Part shown: positions 40,055 to 51,200 of the stretch, in pieces
Position numbering within the stretch: the stretch's first letter is position 1
How the letters are laid out: every line of letters starts with the position of its first letter
Source of the DNA: Stramenopiles sp. TOSAG23-6
Lineage: Eukaryota > Sar
NCBI GenBank assembly: GCA_900128565.1
Contig: LT635917.1
Location: forward strand, 1-58,906
DNA: 58,906 nt
Reading direction: 5' to 3'
The notes under the pieces: generated by a model
Seen by the model: the letters and a program-made list of their open reading frames with translations, nothing else
Told to the model about the DNA's origin: nothing
Database searches by the model: none
Translations under genes and position numbers: made by a program

Positions 40055-43027
40055 TTAAGGATCAATTTTGCTTTCTTTTCCATGCAACAAGGACTTAAAT
40101 GATCCGAGCATTTTATTGATTTTTTTATTCTGCTCGGAACTTCTCGGGCTTTGCTTTCCCTTCTTGTGGAGCTTTCCCTTCTTGTGGAGATTCTTTTGAA
40201 ACGCCTTTCCAATTTTTTTTTCCAATGAATTAAGTGCAACACCCTGTTGATTGACTTTTGAATGCAATTCTTCATATTTTGTCTTGTTGTGCGCTTGTGC
40301 CATCTTCAGAAACTTCTTAACTATGGTTTCATTATGGTTCTTCATTTTTTCTTCTAAAACTTTATTCTGTTTTTGTGTCTCATTCAATTTTTCTTCTAAT
40401 GATTTGTTGTGTGCATGACTCTCCTTCATTTTTGATTCCAAATGAGCAAATGTGTTTTTGTGGATCTTTGTCTTGGAATCTAACTTTTCTAATTCAGATT
40501 TATTCTTTGAAGTATGATGATTCGTCTGCTTTAGTTTTTCTTTCAGCGAGTTATATTGTTCCATCATGTGTGATTTTAATTCTTCAATATGATTCATTTT
40601 TACTGTCAGCTCATCCGATTCCTCTTGCTGCATAAATTTGTCTTCTGAAACATTCTGTTGCTTCAGTTTTGCCTTTAATTTGTTCAGCTGCAATTCTTTT
40701 TGTTTTATGGAATGTTCCAGCTGCTTCAATTTTTCTTTATTCTTCTTCATGTGCAATTCTCTTTCTTTCATGGAATTTTCAAGCTGCAAAAATTTTTCTT
40801 TTGGAACATAATGTACGTTTATTTTCCTTTGTAATTCGTTCAGCTGCAATTCCTTCTCTTCCAAACGCTTCTTAAATTTGTCTTTTCGAATATAATTTTC
40901 CCTCGTTTTTGCTTGAATTTTTTCTGAAGAATCTTCATCTTCCATTCTTAACCTTGACATCTTCAAAGCATTTAAATGAATATGTTTTGGAACATGGTGA
41001 TTTTCCATTTCTGCTTTTAACTTTTTAATTTCTGCTTCTTTTTCTCTATGAAGATGTTTCGAAACATAATTATTCTCAATTTCTGCTTTCAAGTTTTCGA
41101 TTTCAATGTTTTTCTCTTTAATTTGGTCATCCATGTCCCAATCTTTATTTTCATTGATTTTCTTAGATTTCCTCTTTTTCACGAGTTTCCACCCGTGGAG
41201 ATTGTAGACTTGATTAGCATAAGTTTTATGGCGTTCAAGTAAATCCTGAATATTTTCCATACGACGGCTATGATTCAAAGTCGCATGCATATTCTTCATC
41301 AGCATATTTTTAAATGAATTTCGACGTTGTAATGTTTGACCACCATTGTCAGACTCACCATTGACAGACTCAAAAATATTCTCCATTGAAGATTTATAGT
41401 TTTCATTCGCTTTGTCGATAGCACTTGAAAGTGTGTCACCTTCATCATGATTCGCTTTAAGGTTGCTTATTTCATTTGCATGAGTCTCAACTACATCAAG
41501 AATTTTCTTTTCTGTCTCTTCGTGTTTGTTGGCATCTTTATATGTTGAATCCACTAGGTGATTTCTAATATTATCTTTAATGATTAACCTATGGTCGGCC
41601 TCAGCAAAGACACGAGCATGTGTAGTTGATTCACGCTGTGCTTGAACATATTGTCTTTTGCGTTCATGTAATGCTCTCAACCTTACTACAGACTTCCAAT
41701 ATGTTTCAGGTTCATCCATATTCTTCATGGTCATGTACTTGTATGATAATCTACGCTTTAGCTTTGAACCTCCAATTCGAGCATTTGTGGTGTTCTTCAT
41801 AGATGATCTATAGTTTTGACGTGCATCTTCCATGGCGCTTTGAAGGCTTTTTTTATTCGTGTCCCCATTGAGATTGGTTTTAGCCGGTGTATAACCCAAT
41901 GAAGGAAAAGGATTCCAGCAAGCTGAATGCGATTTTTGAAGATCCTTAATTTGATTTAAGTGATCCGCATGCGCCTTTTTCATTTCATGGTGTTCGCCAT
42001 GGATACTAGGATTAGCCTGAAGGGTAAGCGCAAAAGATTCTTTGTGTGCATTTCGGCTTTCTTGTAGTGCTAAACGAAGTGCAGCATTCGCATTCTGTTG
42101 ATGATCATGATCTTCAATTTTAAGTCCTACAAGAGATCCAATATGTTTGTTAGAAGCATGCGTCATTTTTTTTTCAATAGTCGCATACTCTTTAGAACGT
42201 TTTTTCACATCTAAGTGAGCACTCAGAATATCAGCCACTGCTTTTTTATGATTTGATTTTATATTTCTCATCGCAAAAGCTTCTTTATCTGCCCGTTTTT
42301 TTTGTGTTGGTGTATTATTACCTTCTTTTGCAGCTTTTCTTCTACGTCTGTGTACAAGTTGTAATCGTAAAATGTCATCACTGTGCGCATCCCCCATTCT
42401 TTTAAATTCTTCATGTAAGTCCGCTTTTTTTCTCTTATCACTTATATGGTGAATATTCTCCAATGCTGAATCGAATCTGGCATGTTCCACCTCGATATTT
42501 TGCCTTAGTTTCTCCTCATAATCCTTTTTCACTGATGACTTGTACTTTCTTACTGAGCTCTTCACAGCCAATACGTGGTCTTCTTCAGCTTTTTGGATTG
42601 AATCAGAATGAAAAGATCTCAGTCTTGTGACCTCGGTATCAGAGATTCTGGCGATGTCACCGTGATACTTTTCGGCCACCCAAAACATTTGTAATAGAAA
42701 ATCATCTTGAATAAATGAATTAGAACGAGATAGAGTTCTACCTCTTGTATGCCTCTTTTTGTCTAACAACGAATCCAAAACATCTGTAATTGCTGAATAA
42801 AATATAACTTTTTCGTGAGCTTTATCAGTGGCTGTTTTATTCGGAGTAACCACGTGCCGAACGTATTCGTCGGCGGCGTTAACGATGAGCATCAGTGCCT
42901 CATCCTTATCTTTTTGTTTCAGATGAATTCCAGCTTTATTTATCCGAGCAGTCAAAAGCTTCGAAAGCGATAATTGACAATCTTCTCGAAGTTTCTTGGC
43001 TTGTTTCTCGTCGACATATAAAAACAT
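40055..43027 (-). CDS. Long coiled-coil protein with repeated L-x-R-x-x-S-F modules
   Basis: Single exon, 990 aa from ATG 43027 (a GTG further upstream is not used). It is highly charged and predicted almost wholly helical; the last ~400 residues are heptad-rich coiled coil (EKLKQLEHSIKQKELQLNKL and similar). Three related modules occur: LSRSNSFIQDDFLLQMF (~110), LKRRLSYKYMTMKNM (~430) and LQRRNSFKNMLMKNM (~570), each followed by helical sequence with His/Arg. R-R-x-S-F/Y is a basophilic kinase (PKA/CaMK-like) type site. There is no signal peptide or transmembrane segment. Function unknown; structural or cytoskeletal role inferred. Confidence 0.75.
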   Translation of the reverse strand: MFLYVDEKQAKKLREDCQLSLSKLLTARINKAGIHLKQKDKDEALMLIVNAADEYVRHVVTPNKTATDKAHEKVIFYSAITDVLDSLLDKKRHTRGRTLSRSNSFIQDDFLLQMFWVAEKYHGDIARISDTEVTRLRSFHSDSIQKAEEDHVLAVKSSVRKYKSSVKKDYEEKLRQNIEVEHARFDSALENIHHISDKRKKADLHEEFKRMGDAHSDDILRLQLVHRRRRKAAKEGNNTPTQKKRADKEAFAMRNIKSNHKKAVADILSAHLDVKKRSKEYATIEKKMTHASNKHIGSLVGLKIEDHDHQQNANAALRLALQESRNAHKESFALTLQANPSIHGEHHEMKKAHADHLNQIKDLQKSHSACWNPFPSLGYTPAKTNLNGDTNKKSLQSAMEDARQNYRSSMKNTTNARIGGSKLKRRLSYKYMTMKNMDEPETYWKSVVRLRALHERKRQYVQAQRESTTHARVFAEADHRLIIKDNIRNHLVDSTYKDANKHEETEKKILDVVETHANEISNLKANHDEGDTLSSAIDKANENYKSSMENIFESVNGESDNGGQTLQRRNSFKNMLMKNMHATLNHSRRMENIQDLLERHKTYANQVYNLHGWKLVKKRKSKKINENKDWDMDDQIKEKNIEIENLKAEIENNYVSKHLHREKEAEIKKLKAEMENHHVPKHIHLNALKMSRLRMEDEDSSEKIQAKTRENYIRKDKFKKRLEEKELQLNELQRKINVHYVPKEKFLQLENSMKERELHMKKNKEKLKQLEHSIKQKELQLNKLKAKLKQQNVSEDKFMQQEESDELTVKMNHIEELKSHMMEQYNSLKEKLKQTNHHTSKNKSELEKLDSKTKIHKNTFAHLESKMKESHAHNKSLEEKLNETQKQNKVLEEKMKNHNETIVKKFLKMAQAHNKTKYEELHSKVNQQGVALNSLEKKIGKAFQKNLHKKGKLHKKGKQSPRSSEQNKKINKMLGSFKSLLHGKESKIDP

Positions 43028-43340
43028 CGTAGCGGTTATCTGTGTCACCTGTTTCCGTAAAATATATGATTTACTGATTTACTCAGTGAACGGTAGTATA
43101 CACAGAATATCCTTGAAAGATTTTTCGGTTACATCATGTGAAGCAGATTATAGCTCTTACGTACAAAATTTTGGTACGAATCTTTTTTTGAAACGTTTTG
43201 TACATGTCCTATGCTTCTGATATATTTTTTTCATTAAATTTTTCAATTAGGATTTTTCTTTTGTAGTCAGTCTAGATCTGTGCATCACTACCAAAACCAC
43301 TAATAGTACCTACTACACTACGAGACGTATCATCATCATC
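43028..43340. promoter_or_regulatory. Divergent promoter region (coiled-coil / SpoU gene)
   Basis: 313 bp between divergent ATGs, including an introner-like relic at 43158..43207 that may be a 5'UTR intron of the coiled-coil gene. Shared promoter inferred. Confidence 0.4.
43158..43207 (-). mobile_element. Introner-like relic upstream of the coiled-coil gene
   Basis: Minus strand: ACAT then GTACAAAACGTTTC, a short T-poor spacer, and TTCGTACCAAAATTTTGTAC. CTAAC is replaced by GTAAG, so it may be inactive. Confidence 0.5.
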
Positions 43341-44559
43341 ATGAATAACTCTTTTCATGAGAAACCCTCTCTGTATACTGTAGCAACACATTCTGTGGAA
43401 AGTTTAGAAAATTTTTGTAGTACTTGGGATAGCTCTAGTGATTGCTTTCCTGATAAGCTTCTAGCTCCACTTCCTTTGACAACTCCAAATCCAACCAAAA
43501 TCCAAAAAAGAAAACAACACGATGACACATCTTCGTACACTTTTGAAGGGGAAAACATATTGAAGACGAAAAATGTATCACGTCGTCTAGAAAAATGTGC
43601 TTCAAAACTTAAAATACCTATAAAATTTTTNTCTCCGGCCGCTTGGCGTGGTGTTATGCGGAATGTACCAGCCTCGTACCGTGATGAATCACGTAAAGCT
43701 TTGGCAAAACAAACTTTTATGAACACAATTGTTGCGAAAGCATCTAGTAAGGAGCATGTTATTTTAATTTCCAGAAATAAGCCTCGAATGGTAGGTACTG
43801 GTCGCATTCTTGTCCTTGTTGGGCTAAAATACCGAGGAAACGTTGGAAGTATTGTCCGGTCTGCCGTGCAAGCAAACGCATTTGATGAAATATATTATGT
43901 GGAAAATAGATCGTCAGATGAGGAGTATCTCAATTTGACAACTCTTGTGAAGCGAAAAGATGGTAAAACTGGAGAGGATGAATCTGAACATGGTATTCCT
44001 GGTTATGAACTCAAAACAAAAAAACGAATGCGGGTGACTGATAAAGAAGTGGACTACTTTTCTATTTTTAATGCTCCACTGATTCCGTTTCGAAGATTTA
44101 AATCCGTGGGTGATTTTATGAGTGTTGCCTCTAATGAATTAGTGACGGTAAACAGTTCTTGTAATTCTGGTGTTTCTAATATTCCGAATGAAAACTTAGT
44201 TACAATGAAAACTACAAACGGGCGGGTAATGGTTGCATTAGAATGCTGTGACTCTGCTTTCGACATGTATGTTTTCAACGTTCAAAATTTCAAAAGCAAA
44301 TTGTACCAAATTTTGTACCTAATTTTTTTTTTCTTTAAATATTTTCTCAAAATACATTTACAGTGAAGATGCTAAGAATATTTTAGCCAAGGAAGATTTG
44401 TATCTTGTCATGGGTGCTGAAGATATCGGTGTGCCCATGGAAATAATGAATTCTTGTAGTGCTTTAGTAAAAATACCAGCATTGTCCGCTTCAGTCAATG
44501 TTTCGTGTGCTTTTAGTGCAGTACTGACTATTCTTAAAGACTTAGATTACAATAAATAA
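43341..44559 (+). CDS. SpoU/TrmH-family RNA 2'-O-ribose methyltransferase
   Basis: Exons 43341..44266 and 44358..44559 (375 aa) if GT...AT, or second exon from 44364 (373 aa) if GT-AG. SPOUT-class enzymes methylate ribose 2'-OH of tRNA or rRNA using S-adenosylmethionine and a trefoil knot. Motif 1 is RGNVGSIVRSAVQANAFDEI (Asn-Arg catalytic pair), motif 2 is LVMGAEDIGVPMEIMNS, motif 3 is IPALSASVNVSCAFSAVL. About 130 N-terminal residues precede the domain with no recognised RNA-binding fold. The intron falls between motifs 1 and 2. One ambiguous base (N, 43631) makes one residue undetermined. RNA target is not deducible; tRNA Gm or rRNA are both plausible. Confidence 0.9.
43631..43631. other. 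Ambiguous base (N) inside a coding exon
   Basis: A single N after a T-run in the SpoU methyltransferase gene, an assembly or consensus uncertainty; the frame continues unbroken around it. Confidence 0.95.
44267..44357 (+). mobile_element. Introner-like element, SpoU methyltransferase intron
   Basis: 91 nt (GT...AT) or 97 nt (GT-AG, acceptor ATTTACAG at 44363), phase 2; both are in frame. It starts GTATGTTTTCAACGT; core TTGTACCAAATTTTGTACC then TAAT; family tail CAAAATACAT. An ambiguous case that may be switching acceptor. Confidence 0.82.
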
Positions 44560-44857
44560 AAGCCAATATTGAATATTAATAAAATTTCAAATTTCAAAGT
44601 TGACCGTTTTTTTCCGTTGAAAGTCACGTACTAAAATGTCTCTAAACTCTCTAGCTAGAACTATATACAGTAGTAGCAGCTACTGTACGACTATTTTTAA
44701 GTAGGTTTGAGTTTAGTATCTCCAGCTTCATCAGATTCCTTGATCTCGATCGATGCTGCACATTATTTAAGCAATTACATAAACTTCATGATGTATCGAG
44801 AGAACTAAAATGCATAATAAGTTAGCGTGACTCAGTTAAATTGGAGTGTAAAAAAAA

Positions 44858-45124
44858 ATGCTGAATAATTCGGACGTAATACTGCAGCAGCAGCGCAAAC
44901 GTATTTTAATAAAAAAAAGAAACCACGTTTCAGGAAGTGATCAAATGGTTGTAGATGATATTTTGCGGCCGCATATAGCGTCACAACGAAATCAAAAAAG
45001 CAATCCTGCTCTGCGTTGCAACTGTTTTCAATGTCGGTGGATACATAGTAGTGAATTGAGACAAAGATTATTAGATGAACTAAAGACTCAAGTAGATGTC
45101 CTCAAAGATGCATTGAAGCAATAA
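44858..45124 (+). CDS. Small hypothetical protein (88 aa)
   Basis: ATG after an A-run, basic N-terminal half (QQQRKRILIKKRN), then CNCFQCRW and a helical end. No family recognised. It stands alone between convergent neighbours, with a CTAGCTAG box about 200 bp upstream. It could be a real short gene; homology would decide. Confidence 0.42.
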   Translation: MLNNSDVILQQQRKRILIKKRNHVSGSDQMVVDDILRPHIASQRNQKSNPALRCNCFQCRWIHSSELRQRLLDELKTQVDVLKDALKQ

Positions 45125-45223
45125 CACGTTATAGTAAAAGTGTAAACTAGAATTATAAATTAGTATCAGAATTATTTATTTTTTTATCGTGGTCAATAGA
45201 AAATTAACTTGTAAATAGACAAT

Positions 45224-48200
45224 TTATCGCAACTCTTCAACAATGTTAGAACCTTCTTGATTATTTGATCTTTCACTGTCGCTTGATAAACTACTTTGGT
45301 TTCTTTTCTGTGCCCTCATCAACGCTGGGTTCATTTTTTTCTGTGCAGCAATAACAGTTTTCAAAATTGAAGCTTCATTTTCAAGTTTTTCTTCTTCAGT
45401 GGGTTCTCTCTTTTTGGTCCTTTGTCCCGTCCGAGCGTAGTGTAACTGCAATTCTGCTAGCTTTGCAGCATTCTCTTTTGCCAGGTCAGGTAAAGGAAGA
45501 CCTTGGGAATCTGTTCCTCGTGGGGCAAATAAACGATCTAAGTTTTTCCTTATGACATCACAACCTGGCATAGTTTTTATAAAAGTAGCAATGCCATCCT
45601 CGGTCATTCTATGACACTGGCTAATATCACAAGATTTCAGAGCTGGGCAACATTTACTTAAACTGGCTAATGAAACGTCAGTCAGTAAAATGTCCCATGT
45701 AACATTCAAGATTCTGAGGGTGTTAAACGACTCTGAAATATACCCGAGCCCTTTGTCAGTTACATATTTGCAGTGTGAAATGTCCAACTCTTCGATGAAA
45801 AGTTGTTCTGCCAAAACTTTCAGCCCAGCATCTGTTATCTGTGTACAAAATGAGAGGTTAAGTCGATGGACTCTATTCATTCTTTGTGCAATAACGGACA
45901 TTGATGCGTCAGATACCTTTGGGCAACCTGCAAGAGAAATATATTCCAGATTTATCATATTATCAATAAATCCTTCAATTGCCTGGTCTGAAAGCGCGAG
46001 TATATGACCCAAATCAATCTCTACAAGTCCTAGATGTCTTGACTCGCCCTTTTCTTCATCGAGAAAGAAGTTTTTCCAAAGTGAATCCACATCTAAATTA
46101 GTGCAACTATTTAGCTGCAACTTATGGAGACTTTTAGCACGCTTTGCGATACCAAGAATAGCATGGTTTGAAAGTGAAATACAGTCGTTCAAAAAGATGC
46201 TTGATATTCTTCGAAGCATCAATCGCTGAGCTTCAGGTCGACCATCACCGACTTCATCAAACCAGAAACAGTCATCGGTGATATATGGAAGGTTTGTCAA
46301 GTCTAGCCATTCCAATTGCCAACAATTGTGTGTCAAATTCTTTATGGATTTATCAGTCAATTGTGGCAAATGAGCGAGATCTAAAGTTGTAAGGCATGTG
46401 AACGTTTTACTAACAGAGAATATAGCATCATCTCCAATACGACTACAGCCTCGCATCTTCAACTCTTTTAGTTTACTTCCAAATGGTGCAGTGTCAGCCC
46501 ACGATTTTACTCCTTTAGTAGTTACGTGAACGCACCATGTTAAATCAAGGTATTCAAGTTTGCAACATCCTTTCGCTAAACTTGAAATTGAAACATCTGT
46601 AATAAATTTACAATGTCGGATATCTAGTTCACGTAAATCATCACAATGTTTTGTGATTTCACACAATCCCAAATCACTTACGCGAATGCAACCAGCAATA
46701 TTAAGACGTCGAAGCCTACCACAAGACTCGCCAAGACACTGCATCGCATCATCAGTAATTGTTCTACAATTTTCGATGTCTAACTTTTCAAGAAATTTCA
46801 TTCTTTCTGTCATACTGTTGAGAATAGTATCGTTCAAATGCTCGGCGCGATTTAATTTAAGTTGTAAAACATTTCGACAGTTGTAGCAAATGGCAAGTAA
46901 ATCACTTGCTGGTGCGTCTTCAAGATCTTCTAAATCAATGACATCAGTGGGCAGCATTCGCTGTGCACGATCTACAAAAAATACCACAATACGGGGATCA
47001 TGAATTTCATGAAGCCATCCGAGGTGTATATCATTGTAAATGTCAGGTTGTACATGGAGAGCGTACTGATATATTTCTGCAGCACATCTGACATATTTAA
47101 TTGGCATTCCTGGCCTCATTAGACCAAATTTAATGGGAATGTATGCCAACTTTGTAACATTATCTTCAAAAAATGCTGGGTTAATCTCTTTTAGAGCTTC
47201 CCAAATATCCAAACAAATATCTGCAAATGTTGGATCGCCAGTATCCGGAAGACCTTCGAACATTGCTGCTGCTCCTGCTGCGTTCTGACCATTACGAAAC
47301 ATCAACAGGGCGTCTTTTATTCTTGCCCTATACTCGGCTTCACCCCGTTTACGATCAGTGCCGTACCCAAAATGATTACACAATGCAGACGCGTAGGCAA
47401 CAAGTGTATTTCTATCATATGGATTTTCATTAAGCACTCGTTTAAAAGACAACGATGCAAGATAATATAGGCGATCTGACTCAAGACGAAGATCTGATGT
47501 ACCCATGAGGTAGTGCTCGTGAGCATGTTCAGCGGTGAGGCCAATGCGGTAAAATGCAACTTGCTGTACAGTACCAATGAAGTATTTCCCCCCATCGCCA
47601 TCAGAAGAACCAATGCGTAATGGCATTCGAGATCGCTCAATCATTGCTGACTTCATATGTTCTTCATCTACCTGAATTGCCTCCCGTCGCCGATTGCAGC
47701 TATTTTGAATATCCTTCATAAAACTATTTTGCCTCTCCCTTATTAAACCTTGTCGAACTATATCTTCTGCTTGCCTCTTAGTAATTCGAATGATTCCCTC
47801 TTCTTTTAATTCTGCATCAGTCTTTTTTGATAAACTAATCTTCAGAGTTGTCTCTTGATAGAGTTTCATGGCTGTTTTTAGCATTTCACGCTTTGCTTCC
47901 GGGTTTTTCAATTCTTCTGCAATAACTTTTCGAGCACGTGCCTCGCATTTTATTGATTCTGTGTTTTCTTCATCTTTAATTCGGATTAATTCTTTCGCAC
48001 GAAATTTCGTATGAGCTTCTTTCGCTTCTTTTACGGATCTTGTGACATCCAGAAAAGCAACAAGATGACCATTAATGTACATTCGGCATTGACCACCATC
48101 GTATGTACACACAATATGATACCAAGTATTATATTCAAATGGTTTCGGTGATTTGACTCGTAAATTTACCATTTCCAGAGGCATGTATACAAGAAAAATC

Positions 48201-51200
48201 CAGTAATTAGCTTTACTTGCCTGTAATAAGAATCTTCCATTTTCAATTAAAACCTTTTCTTTCTGAGGTGCACCTGTTACTTTTGTCCAGCACTCAATAG
48301 AAAAGTGAACTTTTGGCTGCATAGGGCATAACAGGTCACTCGCCGTGAAATCAACGTGTGCTCTTGCACCTTCTACGAACGCAATGCCTTTTGAACATAA
48401 TGCATCTTCGGCCGAATCATTTTTTACAAATCCATCCGCACGGAAACGAACTGCACGAGAGTAACGGCCATTTAATTTTTCTCCTGCGGAGCCTAAATTC
48501 TTTGCATGTTTACTATTGACTAAATCATCCAGTGGCCAGTATCCTACAGGAGGATCAGAACCATCTTTCGGTGTAAGTATACGGGCACGATATGTTGTAT
48601 TTCCTGCCATTTTTGCATCTGCGGCTAATACTGAACCTTTTGAATAATGCCGAAGTTGTTCTACACTGAGGCGAATTCGAGCAGATACATTATGTATATC
48701 GGGCACTTCAAATCTAAAACAAACGGGCTGTAATTCAAATCGCTCCTTTGTAGGTGCAGTTACTTCAATCTTCAACATCTCACATAATCGCGACAGTGTA
48801 GGTACTAGATAATTTTCTGTCATTATTGTATGTAATCTCCAACGTTCAATACCACTTAATGCAAATCGACCAAATCGTTCTTCAATTGCTAACATCACAT
48901 CTTCAAGCCAGAATTTACCGTATCCAGGTGCAGCACCAGTCATTAAATTGAAAATATGACATGCAACTTCTGCAAAAGCAGATTCTGAAAATAATTGCTG
49001 GATTCTAGCAGACTCACGGGCTTGGACACGAATTATTCCTTTTAACGCACGAGCAGCCATTTCAACAAGTAGAGATGAACGTACGGCATGACTATTTGCT
49101 TCATTCTTAACCTCACCAGCATACACCTCTATATCGCCCTCTGGTTCATCGTTCACTGGCGGATGCACAGGAATTTGGATATTATCCCATTCACCATCGG
49201 CCCTTACTTTATAATAGGACGACCCGATACGAAGTTGGCTCCCTCGGCGAATTTCTAATCGCCAATCTTTATTACAGAGTATATGTTTCTTTCCGAATTC
49301 AAGCCCAGCAGTTCCGTCAAGTTTGCGCCAGAAGCGTGACCGAATTTCACCAAGTAACCTCATATTCATCCCTCGAGTATGCATCTCACCAGACCAAAAA
49401 ATAGCTTCTATTTCGCTCGCAGATCGATTTGACACCTCCTCTGCAAAATCAGTTACAATCTCATGTATAAGTTGATGTGTCGCGGCAGTGCATTCTGCAC
49501 CATCTTTAACAGCTTGAATGCGATCACCATTATGTGCAACCAAATTAAATGCATCTGAGCTGAGTGGTTTATCTAACGCGTGCAAAAGCTCCGGCCTGAA
49601 ATGACGCCAAAATATCGACTGACCTCGAGCTGATGAAGATTGACCTAGTCTTTTGGAAAGTACATCAAAATCAATGGGAGGAAAGGTTCTACTTGGGTTA
49701 AGAATATAGAACTTACCATCAGTCCCCACATAACAACGAGTATCAAATGCAGTAAATGCATCGCATGCCATCATATCATCTCGACCCTTAACTCTGTGTT
49801 CTTTTATATTTAAACGTGCAGCAGCTTGCTTCAAGTATGATTGAGCATCTTGGTTCTTCATTGTAACATGAAATCCTCTGTCTATTGAGCCAAATACAAG
49901 TTTTTCTTGTAAACCCAGAAGCTTGCCTTTTTTATCGCGTTCTTCGTGTACAATTGGAAGTATCGCTGTACAAAGAACACGGAAACCAAGAAAATCTACG
50001 ACACACTGTAAAGGCACTCGAAGTTTAGGAATATTGCATCGATAATACGCCATTGTAGCTCTTAATTCAGCACCCCCCATCTTCATCGCTGCTTGGTCAT
50101 TTCCATTGTAAACGCCATGATAGTCTAATAATACTTTGAAGCGGATTCCATGGAAAGCAAATTTTTCTCTTACAAATCTACCCCCATCGCCTTTCTTAAC
50201 TGCAAATGGTTTGGCTAATTTTTCTGAGCGGGGCATGAAGAATTCTTTCACTATTTTTTTGGCATGTGTTTCTGCAGTATCAACAAAAAGGTCAATGACA
50301 AGATGCATTTCTTTATACTTTTCATATTTTTGCGCTGGTGTTCTTTCTGGCATTTCCGAAGCATGATAAAATCTCTCAACCCAATTAGTCCGATCATCGG
50401 GAGATACTTGCATCATTTGTAGAGCAGCATTAGCATCATCACCAACAGCTTCTTGCACACGAACTATTTTACTAATTCGCTCTTTTTCGCGCTTCGCTTC
50501 TTTTAGTTTAAGTTCAGCTTCCTCTACAGCAGCCATTCTTCTTTTAACCTTTTGAGAAAGGTGTTCTAATTTATCCCGCATTTTCTTTTTATTCGCTTCA
50601 AGGATTTGCATTGCACGCTCTGGGTCTTCCTGGCTTTGAGCCATCAAAATGGCTCTTTCTGCAGCTTCTTTTTGCACACGCAATGCTTGCCCTGCACGAT
50701 ATTCAACCATTGCTTTCAACGTCGCATCTCTTTTCCGTTGTAACGACAAAGCTCTATTTGTCATTTTACCGTATTCAAGATCAGTGTGTAATATTCGTTT
50801 CAAAGATTTTGCAAAAGCAACTGCCCATTCCTCTCGAAAATTAAAGTTATTTACATAATGCTCAGCAATCTGTGGGAGAGGCCAGAACCTAAATTTCTGT
50901 AGTAAAATACGCTTACTTGGACACTCTAAAAGCAAATTTCGAGCTTTGTGCTCAGTAACGAATTTGTGCATCCAGCGCATCCTTTCATACAATTGAGTAT
51001 AGCTAGGATCAGGTCTCGCCATTTCTAGTCTCAATAAAAACTCAGATGACTCTTCCCCCCCTCTAAATAGTTCTGCAGCTTCAGGTAATGCTTCTTGCGC
51101 TCTGACAAGAGCTCGTTTGCGTTCTGTATCAGGTAGGTTGGGAGGCGGACGTACTTTATTTCCAATCATCGTTCTGAATGCATTGACTGCATTATCTGAA

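Noticed and set aside
47227-47640. Opposed small frames within the LRR-upstream part of the giant gene
   Set aside because: Overlap a long intact coding exon; no domains.
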